A stretch of 38,565 nt of DNA from an uncultured Pseudomonadota bacterium. Its GTDB lineage: Bacteria > Pseudomonadota > Gammaproteobacteria > Steroidobacterales > Steroidobacteraceae. Positions 1 to 7,451 of this stretch are shown one piece after another (positions within the stretch are counted from its first letter, which is position 1; every line of letters begins with the position of its first letter). The notes under the pieces were generated by a model. It saw nothing but the letters and a program-made list of their open reading frames with translations. It was not told the origin of the DNA and did no database searches. Position numbers and translations under genes: made by a program. Where the stretch lies: assembly GCA_946479515.1 (NCBI GenBank), contig CAMLGF010000033.1:1-38565 (forward strand), in the 5' to 3' direction.

Positions 1-77
1 TGATGGGCCTCTTCGTCATGGGCATCGTTTTTGCAATGCTCATGCCCATCTTCGAGATGAATAATCTGATCCGATGA
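1..77 (+). CDS. C-terminal end of a GspF/PilC-like inner-membrane protein (partial)
   Basis: Only the last 24 codons are in the window, read from base 3 to the TGA at 75-77. They encode a hydrophobic segment ending PIFEMNNLIR. In the type II secretion platform protein GspF the last transmembrane helix typically ends in a similar way (LPIF-x-x-N-x-L), so the likely product is the C-terminus of GspF, which couples the secretion ATPase to pseudopilus assembly in the inner membrane. PilC of type IV pili ends in a related way and cannot be excluded. The call rests on a short motif only; the rest of the gene lies upstream of the window. Confidence 0.55.
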   Translation, partial: MGLFVMGIVFAMLMPIFEMNNLIR

Positions 78-160
78 TGAATCGTTGATTAACCCCATTG
101 CACGGCGGTTGGTCCCGATTTATAACCCGCGCATCTGAGGTCGTTCGGTTCGCACGAGCA

Positions 161-433
161 ATGAACGAGAAACCGGAGTCGGAAGAGTTCGAAGAGGACG
201 AGGAAGAAGCGGCGTTCGAAGCCACGAGCGAAGTGGATTTCGATCGCCTCGCCAAGGACCTGGACGCCGCGAAGAAGCGCGGTCAGAAGCTAGGTGACCC
301 GGCCTGGCGCCGTCTCGAGCGGCGCATGGAAGAAAAGCTGACCGCCGAGCTCACCAGCGACTTCGACGATTACGACATCGACGACGATTCCACGGCGGTG
401 CGCAAGATGAACATCGCCAAGGACCTTCGATAA
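161..433 (+). CDS. Small acidic protein of unknown function
   Basis: This is a 90-residue protein starting MNEKPESEEF. The N-terminal third is almost all Glu/Asp, the middle has a charged helix (KKRGQKLGDPAWRRLERRM), and the C-terminal part is again acidic (DFDDYDIDDD). There is no signal peptide, membrane segment or Cys. I prefer the ATG at 161 because the only longer alternative begins at a TTG at 98 and adds 21 residues unlike the rest. The gene follows the GspF-like end by 83 bases and converges on dnaE2 with 15 bases between stop codons. The RRLERRMEEKL...DFD pattern slightly recalls short gammaproteobacterial proteins of the PA3496 type, but I do not claim membership. Confidence 0.55.
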   Translation: MNEKPESEEFEEDEEEAAFEATSEVDFDRLAKDLDAAKKRGQKLGDPAWRRLERRMEEKLTAELTSDFDDYDIDDDSTAVRKMNIAKDLR

Positions 434-444
434 CCCCCCCCCCC
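434..444. repeat. Homopolymeric C tract between convergent stop codons
   Basis: Eleven consecutive C lie directly after the TAA of the small acidic gene and five bases before the dnaE2 stop (minus strand). The tract is non-coding. No stem-loop terminator is visible in this 15-base gap. Confidence 0.9.
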
Positions 445-448
445 GCGA

Positions 449-3400
449 TCAGCGGAAATCCCGGGAATGGGTCACCAGTTCGCCCAGCATCCGCGTACGG
501 TCGGCGAGCTTGCTGGCCACCACGTGCGTGATGCCGGCTTCCCGCTGCAGGGTGCCCGATACCTCGAGCAGCCGTGAGCCATTGGCGATGCGCCGCTGCG
601 CGGACCACACGCGCTCCCAGACGATGAGATTCACGTAACCGGTTTCGTCCTCCAGGGTGATGAACATCACTCCGCCCGCGCTCTGCGGCCGCTGCCGCGC
701 GGTGACGATGCCGGCCACCCGCACGGTCCGGCCGTTGGGCACATCGCGCAGCGCCTGCGACGTGACGATGCGGCCTGCGGCGAGCCGGTCGCGCAGCAGC
801 GACAGCGGATGGCGGCCGAGCGTCAACCCCGCCGACCGGTAATCCGCCGCGATGTTCTGCCCCTCCGTGGGTGGCGCCAGCAACGGCGTGGCCTCCGCCA
901 CGCATGGCACCGGCGCGAGCGGCAGCTCCTGTTCGGTGCCGGCCACCTGCCAGAAGGTGAGATGGCGGTTGCCGGAAAGATCACGCAGCGCACCGGCATC
1001 GGCCAGCACTTCCAGCTCGCGCCGCTGTAGTCGGGCGCGCAGCGTGAGATCCTGCACGCTCTCGAAGGGCCGGTCGGCGCGCGCCGCGACGATGCGTACG
1101 GCGGGCTCTTCGCCCAGCCCCTTGATCAGGCGCAGCCCGAGACGCAGCGCCGGCTCGCCGTCGTCACGGCGCTCCAGCGTGCAATCCCAGGTGCTGTGGC
1201 AGACGGAGGCGGGACGGACCTCGACACCATGGTCGCGGGCATCGCGCACCAGCTGCGCGGGCGCGTAAAAGCCCATGGGCTGGCTGTTGATGAGCGCGCA
1301 GGTGAAGGCCGCGGGCTCGTGGCACTTGAGCCAGGCCGAGCTGTACACCAGCAGCGCGAAGCTCGCCGCATGCGATTCCGGAAAGCCGTACTCGCCGAAA
1401 CCCTGGATCTGCCTGAAGATGGATTGCGCGAATTCGTCGGGATAATTGCGCTCGCGCATGCCCTCGATGAGCCGCTTCTCGAAATGTCCCAGGCCGCCGC
1501 GACGCTTCCAGGCTGCCATGCTGCGCCGGAGCTGGTCCGCCTCGCCGGGCGTGAAGCCGGCGGCGACGATGGCGAGCTGCATGACCTGTTCCTGGAAAAT
1601 GGGCACGCCCAGGGTGCGCTCGAGCACCTTTTCCACCTCCTTGCTGGGATAGGTGATCGGCTCAAGTCCCTGCCGGCGGCGTAGATAGGGATGCACCATG
1701 CCGCCCTGGATGGGACCCGGGCGCACGATGGCCACCTCGATCACCAGGTCGTAGAACCTCCCGGGCTTGAGCCGCGGCAGCATGGACATCTGCGCGCGCG
1801 ACTCCACCTGGAAGACCCCGACGGTGTCGGCGCGCGAGATCATCCCGTAGACACGCGCGTCTTCCTTGGGCACATCCGCGAGCGTGCATGGCCTGCCGCG
1901 AAAATCGCTGACCAGCGCCAGACCGCGCCGCAACGCCGACAACATGCCCAGACCGAGCACGTCCACCTTGAGCAGGCCGAGCTCATCGAGATCGTCCTTG
2001 TCCCACTCGATGACGGTGCGGTCTACCATGGCCGCGTTCTCGATGGGCACCAGTTCCTCGAGCAGCCCCTGCGAGATCACGAAACCGCCCACGTGCTGGG
2101 AAAGATGCCGGGGAAAGCCCAGCAGCTCGTGCACCAGGCCGAGCAGCGCCAGCACCTGGGGATTGTCCGGATCGAAACCGGCCTCGCGCAGGCGGTCGGC
2201 ATCCACCGTGGTATCCCACCACTGCATGGCGCCCGCGAGGCGCTCGGCCTGCACCGGGTCCAGGCCCATCACCTTCGCCATGTCGCGCAGCGCGCTGCGC
2301 GGACGGTAACTGATGACGGTGGCGGTGAGCGCCGTGCGGTCACGCCCGTACTTGCGGTAGATGTACTGAATCACCTCCTCGCGCCGCTCGTGCTCGAAAT
2401 CGATGTCGATGTCGGGCGGCTCGTTGCGTTCGCGCGAAATGAAGCGCTCCATCAGCAGCTGCCCGCGCGACGGATCCACCTCGGTGACGCCCAGCGAGTA
2501 GCAGACCACCGAGTTCGCGGCCGAGCCGCGCCCCTGGCAGAGGATGTTGAGCCGGCGCGCCTCGGCGACGATGTCCTGCACGGTGAGGAAGTACGACTCG
2601 TAGCCGAGATCGCTGATGAGCGCGAGTTCGTGTTCGATCTGCGCGCGCATGTTGTCGGGGATGCCCTGCGGCCAGCGCTTGCACGCCCCCGCGTAAGTGA
2701 GCTTGCGCAGGTGCGAGGCCGCGGTCTCACCGGCGGGCACCAGCTCGCGCGGATATTCGTAGCGCAGCTCGTCGAGCGAGAAATCGGCGAGCGCGGCGAT
2801 CTTCACGGTCTCCGCGAGCAGCTCGGGTGGATAGAGCCTCGCCAGGCGCTCGCGCTCGCGCAGGTGGCGCTCGCCATTGGCGTGCAGGCATTCGCCGGCC
2901 TGCGCCAGCGTGACGCCGTGCCGGAGCGCGGTCAACGCATCCTGCAGGCGGCGGCGCTCGCGCACGTGCATGTGCACGTCGCCCGCCGCGGTGAGCGGCA
3001 ACTCGTGCGCCTCGCCCAGCGCGCGCGCCATCGCCAGGCGCTCGCGATCGCGTCCGTCGCGCAGCAGCTCCACCGCGATCCAGGCACGGCCGGCAAAGTG
3101 CGCGCGCAGCCACAGCGCCTCGGCGTCCTCGCCGAGCGCCCGGGCCTGCAGCCGCGGCAGCCACAGGAGCAGCGTGCCCGCGGCCACGTCCTCGCCCGGC
3201 TTCGCCGCGGCCGAATCCCCCAGGAACTCCTGCACGTCAGCGCGGCACAGCGAATAGCTGCCCTTGTCCGCTTTGCGACGCCCGCGGGTGATCAGGCGCG
3301 CGAGCCGCGCATAGCCGGCGCGATTGCGCGCGATGACCACGAAGCGCAGGCCGCATTCGAGGTGGAATTCCGCGCCGATGAGTAGTTTGACGCCGGGCAG

Positions 3401-3580
3401 CTTCTTCGTGGCGGCGTGCGCGCGCACCACGCCCGCCAGCGAGCACTCATCGGTGATAGCGAGCGCCGCGTATCCCAGTTCACGGGCGCGCGCCACCAGC
3501 TCCTCGGCATGCGAGGCGCCGCGCAGGAAACTGAAGTTGCTCACGCAATGCAGCTCGGCGTATGGGGGAAGATCGATCAT
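449..3580 (-). CDS. dnaE2: Error-prone DNA polymerase DnaE2 (ImuC)
   Basis: This is a C-family DNA polymerase alpha-like enzyme of 1043 residues, the usual length for DnaE2, which carries out SOS-induced translesion synthesis with ImuA and ImuB. The N-terminal PHP domain opens with PYAELHCVSNFSFLRGAS, where Cys stands in place of a replicative-enzyme metal-binding His, as is common in DnaE2. The palm carries the catalytic acidic motif PDIDIDF near residue 390. A helix-hairpin-helix region follows, and a C-terminal OB fold (VRVAGIVTARQR...FITLEDETG) lies near residues 945-1000. The start is the ATG at 3578-3580, overlapping the imuB stop as ATGA; 44 further upstream codons would lie inside imuB. 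It is the last gene of the lexA-imu operon. Confidence 0.96.
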   Translation of the reverse strand: MIDLPPYAELHCVSNFSFLRGASHAEELVARARELGYAALAITDECSLAGVVRAHAATKKLPGVKLLIGAEFHLECGLRFVVIARNRAGYARLARLITRGRRKADKGSYSLCRADVQEFLGDSAAAKPGEDVAAGTLLLWLPRLQARALGEDAEALWLRAHFAGRAWIAVELLRDGRDRERLAMARALGEAHELPLTAAGDVHMHVRERRRLQDALTALRHGVTLAQAGECLHANGERHLRERERLARLYPPELLAETVKIAALADFSLDELRYEYPRELVPAGETAASHLRKLTYAGACKRWPQGIPDNMRAQIEHELALISDLGYESYFLTVQDIVAEARRLNILCQGRGSAANSVVCYSLGVTEVDPSRGQLLMERFISRERNEPPDIDIDFEHERREEVIQYIYRKYGRDRTALTATVISYRPRSALRDMAKVMGLDPVQAERLAGAMQWWDTTVDADRLREAGFDPDNPQVLALLGLVHELLGFPRHLSQHVGGFVISQGLLEELVPIENAAMVDRTVIEWDKDDLDELGLLKVDVLGLGMLSALRRGLALVSDFRGRPCTLADVPKEDARVYGMISRADTVGVFQVESRAQMSMLPRLKPGRFYDLVIEVAIVRPGPIQGGMVHPYLRRRQGLEPITYPSKEVEKVLERTLGVPIFQEQVMQLAIVAAGFTPGEADQLRRSMAAWKRRGGLGHFEKRLIEGMRERNYPDEFAQSIFRQIQGFGEYGFPESHAASFALLVYSSAWLKCHEPAAFTCALINSQPMGFYAPAQLVRDARDHGVEVRPASVCHSTWDCTLERRDDGEPALRLGLRLIKGLGEEPAVRIVAARADRPFESVQDLTLRARLQRRELEVLADAGALRDLSGNRHLTFWQVAGTEQELPLAPVPCVAEATPLLAPPTEGQNIAADYRSAGLTLGRHPLSLLRDRLAAGRIVTSQALRDVPNGRTVRVAGIVTARQRPQSAGGVMFITLEDETGYVNLIVWERVWSAQRRIANGSRLLEVSGTLQREAGITHVVASKLADRTRMLGELVTHSRDFR

Positions 3581-5259
3581 CCGAACATTCCGTGCAGGAA
3601 CCAGCGGCGCCCCGTGCCGCCCTCGCCGGAACGCAGGCAATAGATCCAGAGCAGCGAACCGCGGCAATCCCGCGCGGCGTAGTAATCGCGCGCGACGTCC
3701 GCGCCATCCCACCAGCCGCTCTCGATGCGCTCCGGCCCCCGCAGGAATTGCAGCGGACCGTGGCGGCGCGGCCGCCCCAGTTGCTGCTCGAGCGGCTCAG
3801 GCGCGGCCAGCAGCCACAGCGGACGCCGGAACGGGATGCACGCGCTGGTTGCCGGTGTGAGCGCGGGTCGCGCCCGCCCGCCGTCGGCAAAGAGATCCGC
3901 TCCCCTCTTCTGCCACGCCTTCTCGGGACGGTGCTCGGACACCGACCGGAGGCCGTACACGGCCTCGTTGCCGAGCCGCGCTCGCAGATGCTCGACCAGC
4001 GCCGGCATCTCAGCCGATGGCGCATGACCGTGTTCACCGGCCGGCCACAGGGGCTTGCTGGCCAGCGGCCGCTCGCTCAGCGCACCGCTGCGCAACTCGC
4101 ATCGCCGCACCGGTTCGGGTAATACCAGCGTCGCCAGCCGCTCGCGCAGCAACGACAGCAGCCGGCCGGCATCGGCCTCGGGCGCGGCCAGGCGCAATGC
4201 GCAGGCAGTGGGCGCAGCGCGGTAATGATGAAAGCGACATTGCAAGGCCGTGATGCCGCGCTGCCGCTCGCACAGGAACCGCTCGAGTTCTTCCAGCAAA
4301 GGCCGCAGCGCCTGGAGGATGCGCCCGTGATCCTCGATCTCGTGGTCGAGATCGACGCGACCGACGTAACGCTCGCGCCGCGCGAGTCGTGCGCGCGGAT
4401 CGGCGCGCCGGCCCAGCAGCCGGTCGAGATCCGCCAGCCGCGCGGGACCGAAGCGTCGCGCGAATCCCGCGCGCGGCAGGCGCAGCAGCTCACCCAGGGT
4501 GCGCACGCCCATGGCCGTGAGGCGGAGATTCTCGGGTTCGGGCCAGCGCAGCACGCCGATGGGCAACGGCTTGAGCCTCGCGGGCAACACCGCCGGATCG
4601 GTGATGAAGCAACGCGCCCCGGCTCGCGCGGCCACGAGCGCGGCCAGTGCCGTGGGCGCCAGCGTGAAGCAGGGCTGCAGCGACGGCGTGGCGAACACCG
4701 GATCGGCGAGACAGGCCGCCCGCAACTTGCGGCACAACTCCCGCAGACCGCCAAACAAGCGGATGCTGGGCTTGATCTCCATCAGCAGTCCATCGGGAGG
4801 CTCGATGGACACCTGCGGTGTGAACGCGGCAGCCAGGCCCGCGAGCCGCCGCATGAGTGCGAGCTCGGCATGCGCATCGCGCGGCCGTGGATCGATGTCG
4901 GGCATGACCGCGAGCGCCGCGCCCAATGTCATGCCTTCGTACACTCCCGCGGCTTCCGCGCGCGGATCCACGGCGATGATGCGTTGATTACGATCATCGC
5001 CATCGACGATCGCGATGGGTGCAGAGACCATGGACCCGCAAGCCCCTGCCGCGGCGTTCACCGGGGCCTGCAGCGCCGCCAGCGGCAGCCGCGGCACATG
5101 CGCCGCCACCCACAGCTCGCGCGGCTCGAAGGCCAGCGCGGCCTGGTCGGAAGGTCCCGGTCCCGAAGGCGGTGGCGGCGCCGGCCGCACCCGTAAAGCG
5201 GACGGCGCCCTTGGTGCCTTCGGTTCCGGAAAAACTAATCGATACGCGCGCGGGTGCAT
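3577..5259 (-). CDS. imuB: ImuB, inactive Y-family polymerase-like adaptor
   Basis: ImuB (560 residues) is the adaptor of the ImuA-ImuB-DnaE2 mutasome. It resembles Y-family polymerases but lacks their catalytic acidic residues: the region that would hold the metal-binding Asp reads LWVAAHVPRLPLAAL (residues 49-63), and the later motif is EIKPSIRLFGG (161-171). A possible beta-clamp contact of the x-PLW type (SKPLWP) lies at about 401-406, just before the conserved LRARLGNEAVYGL segment, and the C-terminal ImuB domain follows. About 48 proline-rich residues precede the usual family start, an unusual extension if the ATG at 5257-5259 is used; that ATG follows the imuA stop by 10 bases. The stop overlaps dnaE2. 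Confidence 0.92.
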   Translation of the reverse strand: MHPRAYRLVFPEPKAPRAPSALRVRPAPPPPSGPGPSDQAALAFEPRELWVAAHVPRLPLAALQAPVNAAAGACGSMVSAPIAIVDGDDRNQRIIAVDPRAEAAGVYEGMTLGAALAVMPDIDPRPRDAHAELALMRRLAGLAAAFTPQVSIEPPDGLLMEIKPSIRLFGGLRELCRKLRAACLADPVFATPSLQPCFTLAPTALAALVAARAGARCFITDPAVLPARLKPLPIGVLRWPEPENLRLTAMGVRTLGELLRLPRAGFARRFGPARLADLDRLLGRRADPRARLARRERYVGRVDLDHEIEDHGRILQALRPLLEELERFLCERQRGITALQCRFHHYRAAPTACALRLAAPEADAGRLLSLLRERLATLVLPEPVRRCELRSGALSERPLASKPLWPAGEHGHAPSAEMPALVEHLRARLGNEAVYGLRSVSEHRPEKAWQKRGADLFADGGRARPALTPATSACIPFRRPLWLLAAPEPLEQQLGRPRRHGPLQFLRGPERIESGWWDGADVARDYYAARDCRGSLLWIYCLRSGEGGTGRRWFLHGMFG

Positions 5260-5269
5260 GTGGGTGCAC

Positions 5270-5908
5270 TCACGCCGCGGCAGCCCATTCCAGGTCGATG
5301 GGCTCGCGTGCGCCGCCACGACTCTTGATGAGGCTCACGCGCGCGCCCTGCCGCCCGCGGATCACCCTCGGTTCGAGCAGCAGGCGCAACATGGCGGGCG
5401 AGGCTTCGCTCGCGAAATGCTCGCTGCGATAGAGCACACCCAGCGCGCGCCCCTGCTCGGCCGCGAGCTGCAGGCGACGGATGGCGCGCGGACTGGCACG
5501 CGGCAACCAGGCCAGCGCCAGCGAGGCGGCGCCGGACTTCAGCGCCTGCTCATGCGCCCACAGCGGCAGGTGAGTGCGGACGACGAGCATGCGATCGAGC
5601 GCAACGCCCTGCGCCTCGAGTGCGGGAGCGAAGGGCTCGTGCGGCGGCGAAACCCAGGTGCACCAACGAGCCGGCGACTGCTTCGATAGCGTGGCCAACG
5701 CCGGCAACAGTAGATAGAGCTCGCCCACGCCCGGCTGGGGCGTGAGGATTTCTACCAGGCCGTGGCTCGGCCACCCGCCACCCGGCAACCCCGCATCGAG
5801 TGCGGCAAAGCCGGTGGACAAGGTCGGGATGGCGGCGCGGCTGCGGCCACGCCATACCGACGGGTGTGCGAGCAACTCCTGCAGTTGCTTGTCGTGAGCC
5901 GCGGACAT
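5270..5908 (-). CDS. imuA: ImuA, RecA-like translesion synthesis protein
   Basis: ImuA (212 residues) is the first mutasome component and is a RecA/SulA-like protein that, in studied relatives, contacts ImuB and the recombinase. The typical N-terminus is visible (LSTGFAALDAGLPGGGWPSHGLVEI, residues about 31-55, split here as LSTGFAALDAG then LPGGGWPSHG). The phosphate-loop region reads TPQPGVGELYLL, a degenerate Walker A without the usual Lys. The ATG at 5906-5908 follows the DUF3224 stop by 10 bases and has a GGGG Shine-Dalgarno-like run at 5914-5917. No room remains for a private promoter between the two genes, so imuA is expected to be transcribed from further upstream, probably from the lexA promoter. 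Confidence 0.92.
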   Translation of the reverse strand: MSAAHDKQLQELLAHPSVWRGRSRAAIPTLSTGFAALDAGLPGGGWPSHGLVEILTPQPGVGELYLLLPALATLSKQSPARWCTWVSPPHEPFAPALEAQGVALDRMLVVRTHLPLWAHEQALKSGAASLALAWLPRASPRAIRRLQLAAEQGRALGVLYRSEHFASEASPAMLRLLLEPRVIRGRQGARVSLIKSRGGAREPIDLEWAAAA

Positions 5909-5918
5909 CGATGCCCCA

Positions 5919-6338
5919 CTAACCCGCCGCCTTCAGGCGCCCCTGCTCCGGAAGGGAGTAGATGAAGTCGTAGAAATGCTTGCCGTCGATGATGTTGATG
6001 CTCAACGTGCCGCTGAGACCCGCGAGCTCGTCCGTGCCCGTGTCGGGAACCACCATGATGGACAGCGTGGGCACGCCACGATTCATGGACCCGGAGTGCT
6101 GCAACACGAAGCTGCCCTTGCGCCCGTCGAGATCGCCGGTGACGTGATCGATGGCGACATAGCCGGCCGAGCCCTTGACGCTGGTCATGGCCGTCAACAT
6201 CTGCCCGCGCGCGGTGGCGGTGAGGTCGCCGCTGAACTTTTTGTCGAGCAGCATGCGGCCGAACGCATGGTCGGCCGTCACCTCGGTGTTGGTCAGGGGC
6301 CGCAGGCTGACTTCGAAACTGCCGGTGGCTCTTCTCAC
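5919..6338 (-). CDS. DUF3224 family protein embedded in the SOS operon
   Basis: This 139-residue protein has the DUF3224 pattern: a short FEVSLRPL strand, the DKKFSGDLTATARGQML core, then SAGYVAIDHVTG, GSFVLQHSGSM, VPDTGTDELAGLSGTL and IDGKHFYDF. Members of this family are small beta-barrel proteins, resembling allene oxide cyclase-like barrels, with no established reaction. There is no signal peptide, so it is probably cytoplasmic. The start is a GTG at 6336-6338 that overlaps the TGA of the preceding VOC gene as GTGA, which implies translational coupling. The next gene, imuA, begins 10 bases after its stop. It sits between lexA and imuA, where the standard cassette has nothing; whether it serves mutagenesis or damage tolerance is unknown. 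Confidence 0.88.
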   Translation of the reverse strand: MRRATGSFEVSLRPLTNTEVTADHAFGRMLLDKKFSGDLTATARGQMLTAMTSVKGSAGYVAIDHVTGDLDGRKGSFVLQHSGSMNRGVPTLSIMVVPDTGTDELAGLSGTLSINIIDGKHFYDFIYSLPEQGRLKAAG

Positions 6339-6694
6339 AGGGATTCTCCCGGCCTGTAGTGCGGATTTTCGATGATGCCGAACACATTGCCGAACGGATC
6401 GAGCACGTCAGCGGTGCGAATGCCATCACCCACGTCGGTGACCTCGGTGCGCGGCGTGGCGCCGAGCTCGAGCAGCCGCGCATGGGCGGCGTCGATGTCC
6501 TTGACGCCCCAGTAAACGCCCACGGTGTTCTGCGTGGCATCGGGCAGCAGGCCCAGTTCGAACCCGCCCACGTTGAAACCCACGTAGAACGGCTGATCGA
6601 AGTACGGCGCGAGGCCCAGCATTTTCGTGTACCACAGCTTGCCCTGGGCGAGATCCGGAGTGCGGTAAATGGCCGTACGCAGACCTAATAACAT
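6335..6694 (-). CDS. VOC (glyoxalase/bleomycin-resistance fold) family protein
   Basis: The protein is 119 residues long from MLLGLRTAIYRTPDL. It has the two beta-alpha-beta-beta-beta modules of the vicinal oxygen chelate superfamily: TAIYRTPDLAQGKLWYTKMLG, then FYVGFNVGGFELGL, VYWGVKDIDAAHARLLELGA, and the closing DPFGNVFGIIENP. The closing Glu/Asn segment is where these enzymes place a metal ligand. It most resembles the glyoxalase-like subgroup that binds or modifies small electrophiles, but the substrate is unknown. The ATG at 6692-6694 is chosen because GGAG lies about 9 bases upstream; an in-frame ATG 30 bases earlier adds MACECLEIFP. It follows lexA by 75 bases and is coupled to DUF3224. 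Confidence 0.85.
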   Translation of the reverse strand: MLLGLRTAIYRTPDLAQGKLWYTKMLGLAPYFDQPFYVGFNVGGFELGLLPDATQNTVGVYWGVKDIDAAHARLLELGATPRTEVTDVGDGIRTADVLDPFGNVFGIIENPHYRPGESL

Positions 6695-6769
6695 CGGGAA
6701 TATCTCCAGGCATTCACACGCCACTCCTACGCCGAAGCGGCGCCATTCTGATTCTTAAGAAAGGCGATT

Positions 6770-7387
6770 CTAGGAAAGCGCTCTGCCCCGCCGGAGTACG
6801 CCCACCACCACGCCTTCGATGATGAGCGGGTCTTCCTTGACGTTGACCTTGATGGGCTCGAAATCCGCGTTCTCGGGCAGCAGCCATACCACCGGCCCTT
6901 CCTGCTTGTAACGCTTGACCGTGACCTCGTTTTCCAGGCGCGCGACGATGATCTGCCGATTGCGCACTTCGGGCGTACGATGCACGGCGACGAGATCGCC
7001 ATCGAGGATGCCGGCATCTTTCATCGACATGCCGACCACCTTGAGCAGGTAGTGCGGCTTGGGCTGGAAGATGGAAGGATCGATGTCGAGGCGGGCCTCG
7101 ATGTTCTCCTCGGCGAGAATGGGACGGCCCGCGGCGACGCGGCCGATGAGCGGCAGACCGAGTTGTTCGCGGATGGTGTCCATGAGCTTGATGCCGCGCG
7201 ACGCACCGGGCACCAGCGCGATGACACCCTTGCGCGCCAGGGCGCGCAGGTGTTCTTCGGCGGCGTTGGGTGACCTGAAGCCGAGCTCGTTGGCGATCTC
7301 GGCGCGCGTGGGCGGCATGCCCGTCTCGGCGATGGTGCGCTGGATGAGTCGCAGGATTTCGGTCTGGCGCGGGGTGAGATCGGACAT
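6770..7387 (-). CDS. lexA: LexA, SOS repressor and self-cleaving protease
   Basis: LexA (205 residues; E. coli 202) represses SOS genes and cleaves itself when bound to RecA filaments. The winged helix N-terminus is of the E. coli type ([20 protein letters not shown], residues 27-46), which predicts recognition of a CTGT-N8-ACAG box. The cleavage site is Ala86-Gly87 (VAAGRP), the catalytic Ser is Ser121 in VGMSMKD, and the Lys is Lys158 in EVTVKRYK. The start ATG at 7385-7387 has a good AAAGGA Shine-Dalgarno sequence. It is the first gene of the operon leading to imuA-imuB-dnaE2 and lies divergent to the flavoprotein gene. A matching LexA box sits in its promoter, indicating autoregulation. 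Confidence 0.97.
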   Translation of the reverse strand: MSDLTPRQTEILRLIQRTIAETGMPPTRAEIANELGFRSPNAAEEHLRALARKGVIALVPGASRGIKLMDTIREQLGLPLIGRVAAGRPILAEENIEARLDIDPSIFQPKPHYLLKVVGMSMKDAGILDGDLVAVHRTPEVRNRQIIVARLENEVTVKRYKQEGPVVWLLPENADFEPIKVNVKEDPLIIEGVVVGVLRRGRALS

Positions 7388-7422
7388 GGCAGATTCCTTT
7401 AAAGAAGAATCGAGGCTGAGGA

Positions 7423-7451
7423 TTTGTACACTGTGAATTTATCCAGGTCAA
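7423..7451 (-). promoter_or_regulatory. lexA promoter with LexA box
   Basis: On the minus strand TTGACC (7451-7446, -35, 5 of 6) is separated by exactly 17 bases from TACAAA (7428-7423, -10, 4 of 6). The spacer is filled by CTGGATAAATTCACAG (7446-7431), which fits the E. coli LexA consensus CTG-N10-CAG and matches 7 of the 8 outer bases of CTGT-N8-ACAG. Transcription should begin near 7416, about 29 bases before the lexA start. The box also covers the first codons of the divergent flavoprotein gene, so LexA binding may affect both directions. Confidence 0.78.

Noticed and set aside
1691..3385. Open frame of 564 codons opposite dnaE2
   Set aside because: It lies entirely antisense to a clear DnaE2, has Arg/Ala/His-rich composition typical of GC-rich shadow frames and no recognisable motif.
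5909..5918. Second LexA box directly in front of imuA
   Set aside because: Only 10 bases separate the DUF3224 stop and the imuA start, and no CTG-N10-CAG was seen in the adjacent sequence.
6730..6742. Hairpin CGCCG-AAG-CGGCG between lexA and the VOC gene, considered as a terminator
   Set aside because: The stem has only 5 bp and no T run on the minus strand, so it is unlikely to stop transcription; it could at most lower read-through.
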